Shown piece after piece: positions 1 to 9,168 of a stretch of DNA of 64,000 bases. Numbering within the stretch: the stretch's first letter is position 1; each line of letters opens with the position of its first letter. Both the position numbers and the translations under genes were made by a program. The stretch is from Steroidobacteraceae bacterium (GTDB lineage: Bacteria; Pseudomonadota; Gammaproteobacteria; Steroidobacterales; Steroidobacteraceae): positions 1-64,000 of the forward strand of contig JANWJS010000033.1 in NCBI GenBank assembly GCA_025451845.1. The letters are read 5' to 3'. Under the pieces are notes generated by a model. That model saw nothing but the letters and a program-made list of their open reading frames with translations. It had not been told where the DNA came from and did no database searches.

Positions 1-1280
1 CTCGGGCAAGCGCCATCGCAAAGACGGGGCCGGCTGCCGCGGACCCGCCCAGGTTCGCTGTCCATGGGCAGGCCACCTACATCGCGCAGAAGGCGGGCGG
101 GTTTCGATCTCCCTACAGCGGCCGCAACAGCCTGATAGCGGACTCGGATAGCGAAACCACGAGCGCGACGCTCTATCTGGGCGCGCGGCTGTGGAGCGGC
201 GCCGAGCTGTGGGCGGATCCCGAGACGGACCAGGGTTCCGGCCTCGACAATACGGTCGGGCTCGCCGGATTCGCGAACGGCGCGAGCGGCAAGGTCGGCA
301 GCAATCCGCCCTATTTCCGCCTGCAGCGGACATTCTTCCGGCAGACGATCAACTTCGGCGGCGCAACGGTCACTCCTGACGCAGGACCCAACCAGTTCCC
401 CATGCCGGAGTCGTCCGACCGGCTCGTCGTCACGGTGGGCAAGATCAGCGTCGTCGATATCTTCGATACCAACCGCTACGCGCATGATCCTCAAGCAGAC
501 TTTCTCAACTGGTCGGTGATCGATGCCGGCACGTACGACTACGCGGCCGACGCCTGGGGGTACTCGGTGGGCGCCGCGGCCGAGTGGTACCGGGGGGCCT
601 GGAGCTGGCGCAGCGGGCTATTCGATCTCTCGGACGTTCCCAACAGCCCGAGGCTGGAGCCGGGGTTCCACGAGTATCAGATCGATCTCGAGGCGGAGCA
701 CCGTCACGAGCTTCTCGGGCAGCCCGGAAAGGTCGACCTTACCGTCTTCCAGACCCACGGCCGGATGGCGCTACTCCAGGACGCCATCGCTCACGTGGAG
801 CTCACCGGCCTGGCGCCCGATCCGGCGCCGGTGCGGCGCTATCGCAAGCGCGACGGTATTTCTCTGAACATCGAGCAGAAACTCACGTCGAATGTTGGAA
901 TGTTCGCGCGCCTGGGCGATGCCGGCGGGAACGTGGAGACTTACGAATACACCGACATAGACCGGACGGCATCAGCGGGGGTGTCCGTGAGCGGCGGGCC
1001 GTGGCACCGGCCCGGGGATACGGCGGCCGTCGCAGGCGTCGTGAACGCGATTTCTCGAGAGCGCCGGCAGTATCTTGCAGCGGGTGGCCTCGGAATACTG
1101 ATTGGTGACGGGCGGCTGCCCCATGCCGGTCACGAAGACATCCTGGAGACTTACTACCAGCTCGCCGCCATCTCGGCTGTACACGTGACGTTCGATTATC
1201 AGTGGGTGGTGAATCCCGCGTACAACCGTGACCGCGGGCCGGTGTCGATCTTCGCCGTTCGCGTGCACGTCGCCCTGTGA
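1..1280 (+). CDS. Carbohydrate-selective porin, OprB-like, C-terminal portion (5' end outside window)
   Basis: The frame of ORF 402..1280 is open back to the window start (..FAVHGQATYIAQKAGGFRSPYSGRNSL..); OprB-like beta-barrel sequence ending IFAVRVHVAL. Confidence 0.75.
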   Translation, partial: RASAIAKTGPAAADPPRFAVHGQATYIAQKAGGFRSPYSGRNSLIADSDSETTSATLYLGARLWSGAELWADPETDQGSGLDNTVGLAGFANGASGKVGSNPPYFRLQRTFFRQTINFGGATVTPDAGPNQFPMPESSDRLVVTVGKISVVDIFDTNRYAHDPQADFLNWSVIDAGTYDYAADAWGYSVGAAAEWYRGAWSWRSGLFDLSDVPNSPRLEPGFHEYQIDLEAEHRHELLGQPGKVDLTVFQTHGRMALLQDAIAHVELTGLAPDPAPVRRYRKRDGISLNIEQKLTSNVGMFARLGDAGGNVETYEYTDIDRTASAGVSVSGGPWHRPGDTAAVAGVVNAISRERRQYLAAGGLGILIGDGRLPHAGHEDILETYYQLAAISAVHVTFDYQWVVNPAYNRDRGPVSIFAVRVHVAL

Positions 1281-1344
1281 GCCAGAGGCGCGCCCGACCC
1301 TTTCTGCGAACGGGCGAAACCCCACGATCGGGCGGAGCGCGATT

Positions 1345-1358
1345 GGAATGGCAATTCC
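1345..1358. promoter_or_regulatory. Candidate IolR (RpiR-type) operator GGAA-TGGCAA-TTCC upstream of iolC
   Basis: Inverted repeat GGAATGGCAATTCC read directly; matches the GGAA-N6-TTCC form recalled for rhizobial IolR. Confidence 0.5.
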
Positions 1359-1417
1359 GAGGAGTACTGTAATAGAATAATAATTGCACAGAGCATGCGG
1401 GCACCCGGAATACGACC

Positions 1418-3340
1418 ATGGCGGAACCGATCGGCGGCCAAGCGCTCGACCTGATCACGGTGGGCCGGTCCTCGGTGGACCTGTACGGCGAGCAGGTCGG
1501 CGGGCGGCTGGAAGACATGGGCTCCTTCGCCAAGTACGTCGGGGGAAGTCCGACGAATACGGCAGTTGGCGCGGCACGACTTGGGTTGCGCGCAGCACTG
1601 CTTACCCGCGTGGGCGACGATCATTTCGGACGCTTCATCCGCGAGGAGCTAGTTCGCTCTGGAGTGGAGGTCTCCGGCGTCATCACGGATCCGCAGCGAC
1701 TGACAGCGCTGGCGGTGCTGGGCATCCGGGACGAGCGGCGCTTTCCACTGCTCTTTTATCGCGAGAACTGTGCCGACATGGCGCTCTGTGAGGCGGATGT
1801 CGAGCCGGCCTTCATCGGCAGCGCCGGCGCCGTGCTCATCAATGGCACACATCTCTCGCAGCCCGGCGTGCACGCCGCGAGCCGCAAGGCAGCGGAGCTG
1901 GCGCGCGCGGCCGGCGGCCGGGTGGTGTTCGACGTCGATTACCGGCCGGTGCTCTGGGGGCTGACCGCACCCGAGGCCGGCGAGAACCGTTTCGTCGCGA
2001 ACACCGCCGTCACCGCCCGGCTGCAGGAGATCGCACCACTTTGCGATCTCATCGTCGGCACGGAGGAGGAGTTTCACATCCTCGGCGGCTCCACCGACAC
2101 GGTGAGCGCGCTGCGCGCGGTGCGCGTGCTGACGTCGGCCGTGCTGGTATGCAAGCTGGGCGCGCAGGGCTGCGTTGCATTCGTAGGGCCCGTGGGAACG
2201 CGGCTCGAGAGCGGCGTGCAGGCACCGGGCTTCGACGTCGAGGTTTTCAACATCCTGGGCGCCGGTGACGCGTTCATGAGCGGCTTCCTGCGCGGCTGGC
2301 TGCGGCGGTTGCCCATCGAGACCTGCTGCCAATACGGCAATGCGTGCGGCGCCATCGTGGTATCACGCCACGGCTGCGCGCCGGCAATGGCCACCTGGCC
2401 GGAGCTCACGGCCTTTCTCGCCGGCCAATGGCCCCGGCGGCTGCGCGAGTCCGAGGAGCTCGAGCACGTGCACCACGCCACCACGCGCGCGCCGCGGCCG
2501 GCGGAGCTGTTGGTCCTGGCGATGGACCACCGTGGCCCGCTGGAAACTCTGGCCGCTGAGCTCGATGCGGGAGAGTCGGCGGTCGAGGCATTGAAGGCGT
2601 TGGCCATCGAGGCTGTCGATCGTGTCGCACGCGGTGATCCGCGGTACGGGATCCTCCTCGACGGCCGATTGGGCCGCCACGGACTGGAGCGCGCCGCCGA
2701 CCATCCGTACTGGATCGGGCGCCCCATCGAGCAGAGCGGCTCCCGCCCGCTGGCCTTCGAGGGGGCGGCGGATGTTGGCTCGACGCTGCGCACCTGGCCG
2801 CAGAATCACGTCGTCAAATGTCTGCTCCGTTATCATCCCGAAGATCCGGAGAGGCTGCGGCAAATGCAGGAGGAGCGCCTGCTCTGCCTGTATAGCGCCT
2901 GCCGCGAGACTCGCCACGAGCTGCTGCTGGAGGTCATCGCCTCGCCGTATGGGGATATCGAGCGGGACACGACCGCGCGGGTGCTCGAGCGCATGTACGA
3001 CCTCGGCATCCGCCCGGACTGGTGGAAGCTCGAGCCTAGCGAGGAGCCGGCAGCGTGGGCCGCGATCCAGGACACGATCGGACGCCGCGACCGCCGGTGC
3101 CGGGGAGTTCTCGTCCTCGGCCTTGCGGCCGAGGCCGCGAGCCTCGCTGCCGCTTTCCGGGCAGCAGCACCGTTCGAGCTGATACGCGGCTTCGCGGTTG
3201 GGCGTACCATCTTCGCCGAGCCTGCCCGGCGGCGGCTCGCCGGCGAGATCGGCGATGCCGAGACGGTGGCCGCGCTCGCCGCCAATCTGCAGACCGTCGT
3301 GGCCGCATGGCGGGAGGCTCGGCCAAATCCGCCGCCTTAA
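1418..3340 (+). CDS. iolC: Bifunctional 5-dehydro-2-deoxygluconokinase / DUF2090 (IolC-type fusion)
   Basis: PfkB-type N-terminus (LDLITVGRSSVDLYGEQVGGRLEDMGSFAKYVGGSPTNTAVGAARLG; NILGAGDAFMSGFLRG) followed by a DUF2090 domain (ELLVLAMDHRGPLE..); adjacent iol genes. Confidence 0.93.
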   Translation: MAEPIGGQALDLITVGRSSVDLYGEQVGGRLEDMGSFAKYVGGSPTNTAVGAARLGLRAALLTRVGDDHFGRFIREELVRSGVEVSGVITDPQRLTALAVLGIRDERRFPLLFYRENCADMALCEADVEPAFIGSAGAVLINGTHLSQPGVHAASRKAAELARAAGGRVVFDVDYRPVLWGLTAPEAGENRFVANTAVTARLQEIAPLCDLIVGTEEEFHILGGSTDTVSALRAVRVLTSAVLVCKLGAQGCVAFVGPVGTRLESGVQAPGFDVEVFNILGAGDAFMSGFLRGWLRRLPIETCCQYGNACGAIVVSRHGCAPAMATWPELTAFLAGQWPRRLRESEELEHVHHATTRAPRPAELLVLAMDHRGPLETLAAELDAGESAVEALKALAIEAVDRVARGDPRYGILLDGRLGRHGLERAADHPYWIGRPIEQSGSRPLAFEGAADVGSTLRTWPQNHVVKCLLRYHPEDPERLRQMQEERLLCLYSACRETRHELLLEVIASPYGDIERDTTARVLERMYDLGIRPDWWKLEPSEEPAAWAAIQDTIGRRDRRCRGVLVLGLAAEAASLAAAFRAAAPFELIRGFAVGRTIFAEPARRRLAGEIGDAETVAALAANLQTVVAAWREARPNPPP

Positions 3341-3599
3341 CGCCTCTCGGTCCTGAAGGACGGAGATTTCCGCCCATGAGAACACAGACACCCAGGATCA
3401 GGCAGTTGACGTTCCCACTGGAACGCGCTCCGTGTGTGCCCAGCCCACGCGCGGCCGCCGCCACCGCGCCATCGCACCCGCTTTCAGCGGGCCGCTCGAG
3501 AAACAGTTTCATACTCGTCGGCGGCGTGACCGCCGAGAAGGCCAACAGGCTGCGCTTCCTCCCCGGCCCCAGGTCCGGGGTTACCGCGCCGGAGACGTG

Positions 3600-5447
3600 A
3601 TGACGCGGATTCGTCTCACCGCGGCCCAGGCCGCCGTTCGATACCTGGCCAACCAGTTCATCGAGGAAAATGGCGGTCCCGCGCGTTACTTTGCGGGGGC
3701 CTGGGCCATCTTCGGCCATGGCAACGTCGCCGGGCTCGGCGAGGCGCTGCATGCCGCGGGCGGGGCGCTGCCCACCCTTCGCGCGCACAACGAGCAGGCC
3801 ATGGCCCATGCAGCGATCGCGTTCGCGAAAGCCTCACGCCGCCGGCGCGCCATGGTCTGCACCAGCTCCATCGGTCCCGGCGCGCTCAACATGGTCACGG
3901 CCGCCGCCGTCGCTCACGTCAATCGCCTGCCGGTGCTCTTCATGCCGGGCGATGTGTTTGCCGGGCGGGGCCCCGACCCGGTGCTGCAGCAGGTGGAGGA
4001 CTTCGCCGACGGGACGGTGAGCGCCAACGACTGCTTCCGGCCGGTGTCGCGCTACTTCGACCGGATACAGCGCGCCGAGCAGTTGGTCGAGACGCTGCCG
4101 CGAGCCATGGCAACGCTGCTGGACCCTGCGGGCTGCGGCCCCGTCACGCTGGCGTTCTGTCAGGACACGCAGACGGAGGCCTGGGATTTCCCCGCGCGGA
4201 TGCTCGAGCCTGCGAGCTGGTCCATCCGGCGGCCGCCGCCGGATGGCGAGGATCTGCGCCGCGCCGCCGAATATCTACGCGCCGCCCGCGCGCCTCTCGT
4301 GGTGGCCGGCGGCGGCGTGCTCTACTCCGCCGCCGAGGCCGCACTCGATCAATTTGCGCGGGCGACGGGCATTCCTGTCGCCGAGACTCAGGCCGGGCGG
4401 GGCGCCCTCAACTGGGAGCATCCGTGCTCGCTCGGCGCGATCGGCGTGACGGGGACAAGCGCGGCCAATGCGGCCGCAGCGGCGGCCGATGTCGTGCTGG
4501 CGATCGGCACCCGCCTTCAGGATTTCACGACGGCCTCGCGGACGCTGTTCGCCAAATGCACGCAGTTTCTCCAAGTGAACGTCAACGCCTACGACGCGCA
4601 CAAACACGGCTCGGTTGCAATTATCGGCGACGCTCGCGAGGTACTGCAGCAGCTGCGAGAGGCGCTCGCCGGGTATCGTGTACCGCAGGCGTGGAGCGAC
4701 TCGGTAGCAGCCGAGCGTGTCGCGTGGGAAGAAGCCTGGAGTCGTGCGGTGCGTCCACCGGCAGAGCGCGCGGAGCTCCCCTCCGACGCGCAGGTCATCG
4801 GCGCCGTCGGCCGCTGGGCGCGGAACGAGACCACCGTCGTCTGCGCGGCCGGAGGCCTGCCGGGTGAGCTGCACAAGCTGTGGCGGCCCGCACGCGCGGG
4901 CGGCTACCACGTCGAGTACGGATTCTCGTGCATGGGCTACGAGATTGCGGGCGGCCTGGGCGTGAAGCTCGCCGACCCCGACCGCGAGGTCGTGGTCATG
5001 GTCGGCGACGGCAGTTACCTCATGTTGAATTCCGAGATCGCCACTTCCGTGATGCTGGGGCTGAAGCTCGTGATCGTCGTGCTCGACAACCGTGGCTTCG
5101 GCTGCATCAACCGCCTGCAGAAGGCCACGGGCGGCGCCCCATTCAACAACCTGCTGGCCGATTGCGGGCAGAGCGCGGCGCCGGTGGACTTTGCGGCTCA
5201 CGCCGCCGCGCTTGGCGCGCAAAGCGAAAAGGTGATGGACATCGGCGCGTTGTCCACGGCCCTCGACCGCGCTCGCGCAGCGGCGCGCACCTACGTGATC
5301 GTCATCGACACGGACCCGCAGGCTGCGACGAATGGGGGCGGTGCCTGGTGGGACGTAGCGGTGGCCGAGGTGTCCGAGAAAGATTCGGTGCGCGCCGCCC
5401 GCGCGGAATACGACACGCGCCGCAAAGCGCGGTGGGAGAGCCCATGA
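3600..5447 (+). CDS. iolD: 3D-(3,5/4)-trihydroxycyclohexane-1,2-dione acylhydrolase (ThDP-dependent)
   Basis: ThDP-enzyme motifs (EYGFSCMGYEIAGGLGVKLADPDREVVVMVGDGSYLMLNSEI); likely start ATG 3600 (MTRIRLTAAQAAVRYLANQ). Confidence 0.93.
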   Translation: MTRIRLTAAQAAVRYLANQFIEENGGPARYFAGAWAIFGHGNVAGLGEALHAAGGALPTLRAHNEQAMAHAAIAFAKASRRRRAMVCTSSIGPGALNMVTAAAVAHVNRLPVLFMPGDVFAGRGPDPVLQQVEDFADGTVSANDCFRPVSRYFDRIQRAEQLVETLPRAMATLLDPAGCGPVTLAFCQDTQTEAWDFPARMLEPASWSIRRPPPDGEDLRRAAEYLRAARAPLVVAGGGVLYSAAEAALDQFARATGIPVAETQAGRGALNWEHPCSLGAIGVTGTSAANAAAAAADVVLAIGTRLQDFTTASRTLFAKCTQFLQVNVNAYDAHKHGSVAIIGDAREVLQQLREALAGYRVPQAWSDSVAAERVAWEEAWSRAVRPPAERAELPSDAQVIGAVGRWARNETTVVCAAGGLPGELHKLWRPARAGGYHVEYGFSCMGYEIAGGLGVKLADPDREVVVMVGDGSYLMLNSEIATSVMLGLKLVIVVLDNRGFGCINRLQKATGGAPFNNLLADCGQSAAPVDFAAHAAALGAQSEKVMDIGALSTALDRARAAARTYVIVIDTDPQAATNGGGAWWDVAVAEVSEKDSVRAARAEYDTRRKARWESP

Positions 5448-6346
5448 GCGTTCGCTTCGGGGTGAGCCCCATCGCCTGGATCAACGACGACCTGCCCGAG
5501 CTCGGCGGTGAGACACCGGTGGAGACCGTGCTGCGCGATGCCCACGCTTTGGGCTTCGAAGGCATTGAGCTCGGCGGCAAATTCTCCCGTGATCCGGTGC
5601 GGCTCGGAACGCAGCTCAGCACGCACGAGCTCGCGTTGATCGGTGGCTGGTGGTCGGGCGCGCTGCGGGTCCGCTCGGTGGACGAGGAGATCGAGGCGTT
5701 GCAGGCGCACCTGCAGCTCCTCGAGGCTCTCGGCAGCAGCGTGTTCATCATCGCCGAGTGCAGCAACACGGTCCACGGCGACCGGCGGCGGCCGCTCGCG
5801 ACCACCCCGCGCCTGCCCGCTGCGCAGTGGCCGGAATTCGGGGAGCGGTTGAGCGCGCTCGCGCTTTACCTGGAGGATCAGGGCCTGCGCCTCGCTTATC
5901 ACTTTCACTTGGGCACGGTCGTGGATGGTCAGGACGACATCGAGCAGTTCGTCGCTCACACCGACGAGCGCGTCGGCTTCGTGGTCGATACCGGGCACGC
6001 GGCGCTGGGCGGCATCAATGCTGAGCGTCTGATCCGCAGCTACCCTGAACGTGTGACGCACGTGCATGCCAAGGATGTGCGCCGGCAGGTATTCGACGAC
6101 ACCCTGAAAGGCAACGGGAGCTTTCTCGAGGGCGTGCTGGCCGGAATGTTCACCGTACCCGGCGATGGCGATCTTGATTTCCGCGGCGTGGCGCAGGCGC
6201 TGGTCGATATCGGCTACAGCGGCTGGGTCGTGGTCGAGGCGGAGCAGGACCCCGCGCGCGCCGATCCGCGGGCCTATGGCCGGGTGGGTCTCGAGACCGT
6301 GCGCCGGCTCTTCGGGCCGGCTCACCTGGCAGGAGCCCCCCGATGA
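5444..6346 (+). CDS. iolE: Inosose dehydratase
   Basis: MSVRFGVSPIAWINDDLPELGGETPVETVLRDAHALGFEGIELGGKFSR..; ATGA overlap with the iolD stop; TIM-barrel AP-endonuclease-2 family. Confidence 0.93.
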   Translation: MSVRFGVSPIAWINDDLPELGGETPVETVLRDAHALGFEGIELGGKFSRDPVRLGTQLSTHELALIGGWWSGALRVRSVDEEIEALQAHLQLLEALGSSVFIIAECSNTVHGDRRRPLATTPRLPAAQWPEFGERLSALALYLEDQGLRLAYHFHLGTVVDGQDDIEQFVAHTDERVGFVVDTGHAALGGINAERLIRSYPERVTHVHAKDVRRQVFDDTLKGNGSFLEGVLAGMFTVPGDGDLDFRGVAQALVDIGYSGWVVVEAEQDPARADPRAYGRVGLETVRRLFGPAHLAGAPR

Positions 6347-7146
6347 ATCTGCGGGTGCGCCCGACGGCGCCGGATGCGGATGGCCGGGTTGTCGCCGTTA
6401 CGCCCGAGAGCGCGGGCTGGAAATATGTCGGCTTCGAGGTGCGCCGGCTGGCTGCCGGGCAACAGAGCATGCTGACATCGGCAGGCAAGGAGTTCTGCGT
6501 TCTCGTGCTTACGGGAACCGCCGATATAACGGTTGATGATCTCGCCTTTCCGAAGCTCGGCGGCCGCAAGAGCGTCTTCGACGACGCACCGCCCGGTGCG
6601 GTGTATGCGCCGGCCGGCTCCCGCATCCGCGTCCAGGCCGACAGCGACGCCGAGATCGCCCTATGCAGCGCGCCGGCTGCCGCCGCTGGCGGCGCGCGCG
6701 CCGTCTCCGGTGAGCGCATGACACAAGAAGTCAGGGGCCAGGGTACCAACCGCCGCTTCGTGCGCAACATCCTGCCCGAGACCGAGCCGGCCGAGCGGCT
6801 GCTCGTGGTGGAGGTGATCACTCCTGGAGGTCACTGGTCGAGCTATCCGCCGCACAAGCATGACACCGACGCGCCGCCCGCGGAGACCCAACTCGAGGAG
6901 ACGTACTACCATCGTCTGAATCCGCCGCAGGGATTCGCGGTTCAGCGCGTCTACACCGACGATCGCAGCCTGGACGAGACGGTCTGCGTGGAGGACGGGG
7001 ACGTCGTGCTGGTGCCGCGCGGCTACCATCCCGTCGGTGCACCGCACGGCTACGATCTTTACTACCTCAATGTGATGGCCGGGCCGGTGCGGCGTTGGAT
7101 CTACCGGGACGATCCGGCCCACGTGTGGCTCAAGCGCCCCCGCTGA
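6343..7146 (+). CDS. iolB: 5-deoxy-glucuronate isomerase
   Basis: SSYPPHKHDTDAPPAETQLEETYYHRLNPPQGFAVQRVYTDDRSLDE, typical IolB; ATGA overlap with iolE. Confidence 0.93.
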   Translation: MNLRVRPTAPDADGRVVAVTPESAGWKYVGFEVRRLAAGQQSMLTSAGKEFCVLVLTGTADITVDDLAFPKLGGRKSVFDDAPPGAVYAPAGSRIRVQADSDAEIALCSAPAAAAGGARAVSGERMTQEVRGQGTNRRFVRNILPETEPAERLLVVEVITPGGHWSSYPPHKHDTDAPPAETQLEETYYHRLNPPQGFAVQRVYTDDRSLDETVCVEDGDVVLVPRGYHPVGAPHGYDLYYLNVMAGPVRRWIYRDDPAHVWLKRPR

Positions 7147-8146
7147 GCGCCACCGGACGCCCGGTGGCGTGGGAGCGCCATGCAGCCTCCGCGAGCTCGA
7201 GCGCGTGGACCCCGTCGGCGAAGCCGACGGCCGGCTCCTCTCCCCGCAGCACCCCGGCGAAATGATCCATCTCCAACCGGTACGCCTCGGCGTAGCGCTC
7301 CAGAAAGAAATTCTGGAACGGCGCGCGGCTGGCGCCCTCCTCGTCCCAGACGGCAACGGCGGTGGTCGTGAAATTGTCGACACGCACGGACCCACCTGAT
7401 CCGAACGCCTCTATGCGCTGGTCGTAGCCATAACCGCTGCGGCGGCTGTTGCTGATGAGGGCCATCCGCCCCGAGGCGGTACGCAGCAGCACCTTCGCGG
7501 TGTCGATATCGTCCGCGGCGCCGATCGCCGGGTCGACCAGACAGGCGCCCATTGCATAGACCTCCACGACCGGCTCCGCGAGCAGCCAGCGCGCCACATC
7601 GAAGTCGTGAATGGTCATGTCTTTGAATAGACCGCCGCTGACCTTGATGTAGCTCACCGGCGGCGGCGCGGGGTCGTGGCTGATGATGTGCAGCGTCTCG
7701 AGGCTGCCGATGGCCCCCGCTTGCAGCTTGTGGCGCAATGCGCGGAAGCTGGGATCGAAACGCCGGTTGAAGCCGAGAAAGAGGCGCGCTTTGGCGAGTG
7801 CTCCGGCTGCCGACCGCGCACGTTCCACGCTGAGGTCGACGGGCTTCTCGCAGAAGATGGCTTTGCCCGCGGCAGCCGCCTGCAGGCAATGCGTGAGATG
7901 TTGGTCGGTCGGGCTGGCGACGATGACGCCCGCGATGGCGGGATCGGCCAGCGCGCTCTCCAGCGTCGTCGCGGTCGCACCGTATCGGGCCGCCAGCGCC
8001 GCGGCGGCGTCGCCGAAGGGATCGACGACATACTTCAGCGCGAGCCCGGGATGCGCCGCCGCATTGGCGGCGTGAATCTTGCCGATCCGGCCGCCGCCGA
8101 GCAGCGCGACAGCGGGGCGAGAAGAGTGCTCGAGTGGCCTGATCAT
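7130..8146 (-). CDS. iolG: Inositol 2-dehydrogenase (Gfo/Idh/MocA family)
   Basis: AVALLGGGRIGKIHAANAAAHPGLALKYVVD..; CEKPVDLS; GGLFKDMTIHDFDVARWLL. Confidence 0.92.
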   Translation of the reverse strand: MIRPLEHSSRPAVALLGGGRIGKIHAANAAAHPGLALKYVVDPFGDAAAALAARYGATATTLESALADPAIAGVIVASPTDQHLTHCLQAAAAGKAIFCEKPVDLSVERARSAAGALAKARLFLGFNRRFDPSFRALRHKLQAGAIGSLETLHIISHDPAPPPVSYIKVSGGLFKDMTIHDFDVARWLLAEPVVEVYAMGACLVDPAIGAADDIDTAKVLLRTASGRMALISNSRRSGYGYDQRIEAFGSGGSVRVDNFTTTAVAVWDEEGASRAPFQNFFLERYAEAYRLEMDHFAGVLRGEEPAVGFADGVHALELAEAAWRSHATGRPVALSGGA

Positions 8147-9063
8147 GTCTTCTCCCGCGCCGCCTGCCCACGGCGGCCGCTGCCGCCGCGGCCCTCGGGG
8201 CGCGGCTTACGGGTGCTGCGGAAGGCATAGCCGATCACGAGGGTCTGGGCGAGGCACATCGACGCCGCCAGGGAACGGAAGCCGCGGATCTCCGCCTCCT
8301 GCACCCGCAGGACGGTATCGGCCTCCTTGGCGATCTCGCTGACCTCGCTGTCCGTTATGGCGAGCACGGCCGCCTTCTGTGCGTGCGCGGCGCTCACCAC
8401 ATGGATGGTCTCCTCTGCGTACGGCCGATAGCTCACGCCGATCAGAAGGTCATCCGAGGCGATGCCGGCAGCCTGTTGGCGCCAGAGACCTGCGACGCCG
8501 TCGATGAACACGGTGCGTTTCGCGCTCTGCTGCAGCGAATACGCGAGATAGGCGGCGACGGGAAAGGCGCGGCGGACACCGACAACGTACACCGTGTTGG
8601 CCTGCTCCAGCAGCCGGAACGCCGCCGCGAGCTCCGCGGCGCCTACGGTATGGGTGAGTTGCCGCAGCGCGAGATCCGTGCCCTCGGCAAATTCGCGCAG
8701 CAGGCTCGCGGGATCGTTCTGCGGATTTTCCAACCGGTCCAGGGTCTGCCGCACCCGCTCGCCGTAGGCGGCGCCCGGATTGGCCGCGACCAAGTCGGCG
8801 CGAAACACGCGCTGCATCGGGGTCGCGCCATCGAAGCCGAATTGCTTGGCGAAGCGGACGATGGCGGACGGTTGCACGCCGCTGCGCTCCGCTATTACGG
8901 CCAGCGTCTCGAGCGCGACGTCGTTCGGCGCGTCGAGGACGTAATGGGCAAACTGGCGCAGCCGTCCGCTCAACGAGTCATATCGCGCGAGGATCGCCTC
9001 GCGCAGCTCCGCGGCCGTGGTTGGCGCCGTAGCCTGCTGCGGCGCGCGGCTCATGGGTAGCAT
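8143..9063 (-). CDS. MurR/RpiR family transcriptional regulator (IolR-like; HTH + SIS)
   Basis: N-terminal RpiR HTH (LRQFAHYVLDAPNDVALETLAVIAERSGVQPSAIVRFAKQFGFDG) and SIS domain; ATGA-coupled to iolG. Confidence 0.88.
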   Translation of the reverse strand: MLPMSRAPQQATAPTTAAELREAILARYDSLSGRLRQFAHYVLDAPNDVALETLAVIAERSGVQPSAIVRFAKQFGFDGATPMQRVFRADLVAANPGAAYGERVRQTLDRLENPQNDPASLLREFAEGTDLALRQLTHTVGAAELAAAFRLLEQANTVYVVGVRRAFPVAAYLAYSLQQSAKRTVFIDGVAGLWRQQAAGIASDDLLIGVSYRPYAEETIHVVSAAHAQKAAVLAITDSEVSEIAKEADTVLRVQEAEIRGFRSLAASMCLAQTLVIGYAFRSTRKPRPEGRGGSGRRGQAAREKT

Positions 9064-9117
9064 TGCCTGACGGCGCGCGTCCGGCGCGGGAGCAAGGAGT
9101 GCTTCATATTTTTCATA

Positions 9118-9137
9118 TTGACAGAAATTAAAATAAT
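9118..9137 (+). promoter_or_regulatory. TTGACA -35-like element plus GAAATTAAAATAAT motif upstream of the iolT-like gene
   Basis: TTGACAGAAATT at 9118-9129; aligned with similar elements at 13484-13497 (rc) and 13828-13841. Confidence 0.45.
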
Positions 9138-9168
9138 CATACCATCGGTCGCCGGGAGGTTAACAGCC

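Noticed and set aside
4880-5443. Long N-terminal extension of the iolE ORF
   Set aside because: Arginine-rich out-of-frame overlap with iolD; real start is ATG 5444 at an ATGA junction
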